A DNA stretch of 64,000 nucleotides from the NCBI GenBank assembly GCA_963833505.1, contig CAWHYG010000005.1, forward strand, positions 496,001 through 560,000. Direction: 5' to 3'. The translations under genes were made by a program, and so were the position numbers. Below the pieces are notes generated by a model. That model worked only from the letters and a program-made list of their open reading frames with translations. It did no database searches and had not been told where the DNA came from. Every line of letters starts with the position of its first letter. The first letter of the stretch is position 1. Positions 62,729 through 64,000 of the stretch are shown piece by piece. The DNA comes from CAWHYG01 sp963833505 (lineage in GTDB: Bacteria > Eisenbacteria > RBG-16-71-46 > CAIMUX01).

Positions 62729-64000
62729 GCGCGCTGCGGTTGAGCCCCGCCCAGAGGGCGGCCATCGAGCTGGACGGCCGGGATCTTCTGGTCACGGCCG
62801 GAGCTGGCGCCGGAAAGACCACGGTTCTCGTCGAACGTGTTCTGTACAAGCTGAAGCGATGGCAGGTCGGATCCCTGGATGATCTGCTGGTTGTCACTTT
62901 CACGGACAAGGCGGCGCGCGAGCTCAAGAATCGGATCTATATGGAGTTGTCCGAGGATCCGGGGATGCGGCGGCATCTGGTCCAGCTCCCCCGGGCTTCG
63001 ATCTCGACCATCCACTCCTTCTGCGCCCGCCTGTTGCGGGAGCACTTCCTCGAGGCGCGCATCGAGCCGGCCTTCCGGGTCCTGGACGACTATGGGCGCA
63101 GCGACGCGCTCAATGAAGCCATGCGGCGCGTGTTTCACGGCTGGTATCTGCTGGGAGACACGGGGCTCGGCCGGACGTTCCAGTCCCTGCTCGAGGTCTG
63201 TGGATTCGATCGGCAGGGGGAGGTTCTTCGCAGCGCGGTCTCCCGGCTCAACGAGTACGCCCGCGCCACGTCCGATCCCGACGAGTATCTCGATCACCTT
63301 CTCTTGCGACCGCCGGCCGTGCGCCTGGCGGATCTTCCCTGGTATCGGGAGATGGTCGCTCAGCTTGGCGGCGAGTCGGGCGACTGGACGCGGGCGGTGC
63401 GACTCTACCGGGCCGCGCTCACGATCGCCCGGCAAGGCGGCCGGAAGGTGGCGAGGATGGAGGAGTTCCTCGAGTGCTGCGTCGCCGTGTCATCCGAAGC
63501 GTTGGCCGAACCGGAGGAACAGCGCCGGGCCATCAATGCCTTGAAAACGGGAGGCTTCGTCAAGGACGAACCCTCGTTGCACATCAGTCCACCCGACGCG
63601 CCCAGAGGAGCCGGCAGCCTGCCGGGGTTCAAGCTGCTGCACGACGCGGCGAAGCAGGCCTTCCTGCGGCCGTCGATCCGGGCGCTGCCGTGGATCCTCG
63701 AGGAGCTGGTTCAGGAAGAGACGGATGGGCGAAGGTACCTCGAGGTCCTGGTAAAGCTGGTCCGGGAAGTGGACGAAGAGTACCGCCATTACAAGGCGCG
63801 AGGCGGATTCCTGGATTTCTCCGACCTCGAAATCGGCGCGGCCCGACTTCTCCGGGAGTCCGGTCGAACGCTCGGCCTTGAGGATCGGTTCCGCGAGGTC
63901 TTGATCGATGAGTTCCAGGACGTCAACGCCCTGCAGGATGAAATCCTCCGCCGCGTCTCGCGCGAGAACCGGCGCTTCCGCGTGGGGGACGTGAAGCAGT
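62725..64000 (+). CDS. addA: ATP-dependent helicase/nuclease subunit AddA, cut by the window end
   Basis: First 425 codons of the UvrD/RecB-like subunit. Walker A is TAGAGAGKTTVL, motif Ia is VVTFTDKAARELKNRI, the strand ISTIHSFCARLLREH follows, and motif II is LIDEFQDVNALQDEIL. The window ends at the VGDVKQ of motif III. Start overlaps the addB stop (ATGA). No frame problem is seen. Confidence 0.92.
   Translation, partial: MSALRLSPAQRAAIELDGRDLLVTAGAGAGKTTVLVERVLYKLKRWQVGSLDDLLVVTFTDKAARELKNRIYMELSEDPGMRRHLVQLPRASISTIHSFCARLLREHFLEARIEPAFRVLDDYGRSDALNEAMRRVFHGWYLLGDTGLGRTFQSLLEVCGFDRQGEVLRSAVSRLNEYARATSDPDEYLDHLLLRPPAVRLADLPWYREMVAQLGGESGDWTRAVRLYRAALTIARQGGRKVARMEEFLECCVAVSSEALAEPEEQRRAINALKTGGFVKDEPSLHISPPDAPRGAGSLPGFKLLHDAAKQAFLRPSIRALPWILEELVQEETDGRRYLEVLVKLVREVDEEYRHYKARGGFLDFSDLEIGAARLLRESGRTLGLEDRFREVLIDEFQDVNALQDEILRRVSRENRRFRVGDVKQ

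Overview
This is a high-GC, gene-dense bacterial chromosome segment with no rRNA, tRNA or CRISPR found. Several secreted proteins end in FlgD/Por-type immunoglobulin-like sorting domains, and one is a 14-copy FG-GAP protein. With lipoproteins, outer-membrane barrels and lipopolysaccharide-type glycosyltransferases, this points to a diderm of the FCB superphylum or a neighbour. Candidatus Eisenbacteria-like bacteria fit well, but this is inference from protein style, not a phylogeny.

Layout. 0-15.6 kb: end of a response regulator, the FG-GAP secreted protein, a HAD phosphatase, a minus-strand operon (GT2, GT9, ornithine cyclodeaminase-like), a CPBP protease, a methyltransferase, a pyrophosphate-type phosphofructokinase, a TGS/uridine-kinase fusion and a small barrel. 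15.6-23.5 kb: a P-loop protein and OPA-family transporter in one operon, a frameshifted secreted phospholipase-D-like nuclease, a lipoprotein metallopeptidase, then about 1.7 kb of gene remnants. 23.5-35.3 kb: a complex I operon, nuoA-B-CD-H-I-J-K-L-M-N, without the NADH-oxidising nuoEFG. 35.5-43.7 kb: a GT-C-like membrane protein, an HNH endonuclease, a GNAT acetyltransferase, a lipoprotein serpin and a membrane spermidine-synthase-like protein. 43.8-51 kb: an HdrCBA-FlxDCBA-like electron-transfer operon. 51.5-57.5 kb: a probable RiPP (ribosomally made, post-translationally modified peptide) locus with two tiny homologous peptides, a PqqD-like protein, a B12-type radical SAM enzyme, an unrecognised protein and an Omp85-like barrel. 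57.6-64 kb: a secreted hypothetical protein and addB-addA (addA cut by the window end).

How the parts fit. The Nuo complex is the proton-pumping quinone reductase. Because its NADH module is absent here, its electron donor is open (nuoEFG elsewhere, or ferredoxin). The Flx-Hdr operon could link NADH, ferredoxin and a thiol/disulfide couple by flavin-based bifurcation. PPi-dependent phosphofructokinase suits an energy-limited metabolism.

Three patterns cut across the genes. (1) All four one-base coding frameshifts recognised in major genes (nuoH, nuoM twice, the nuclease) fall on one heptamer, CAGAATG or its complement. (2) Many conserved enzymes carry in-frame low-complexity insertions or tails, some made of short tandem DNA repeats. 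(3) The radical SAM/PqqD locus with paired micro-ORFs is the best candidate here for an undescribed system.
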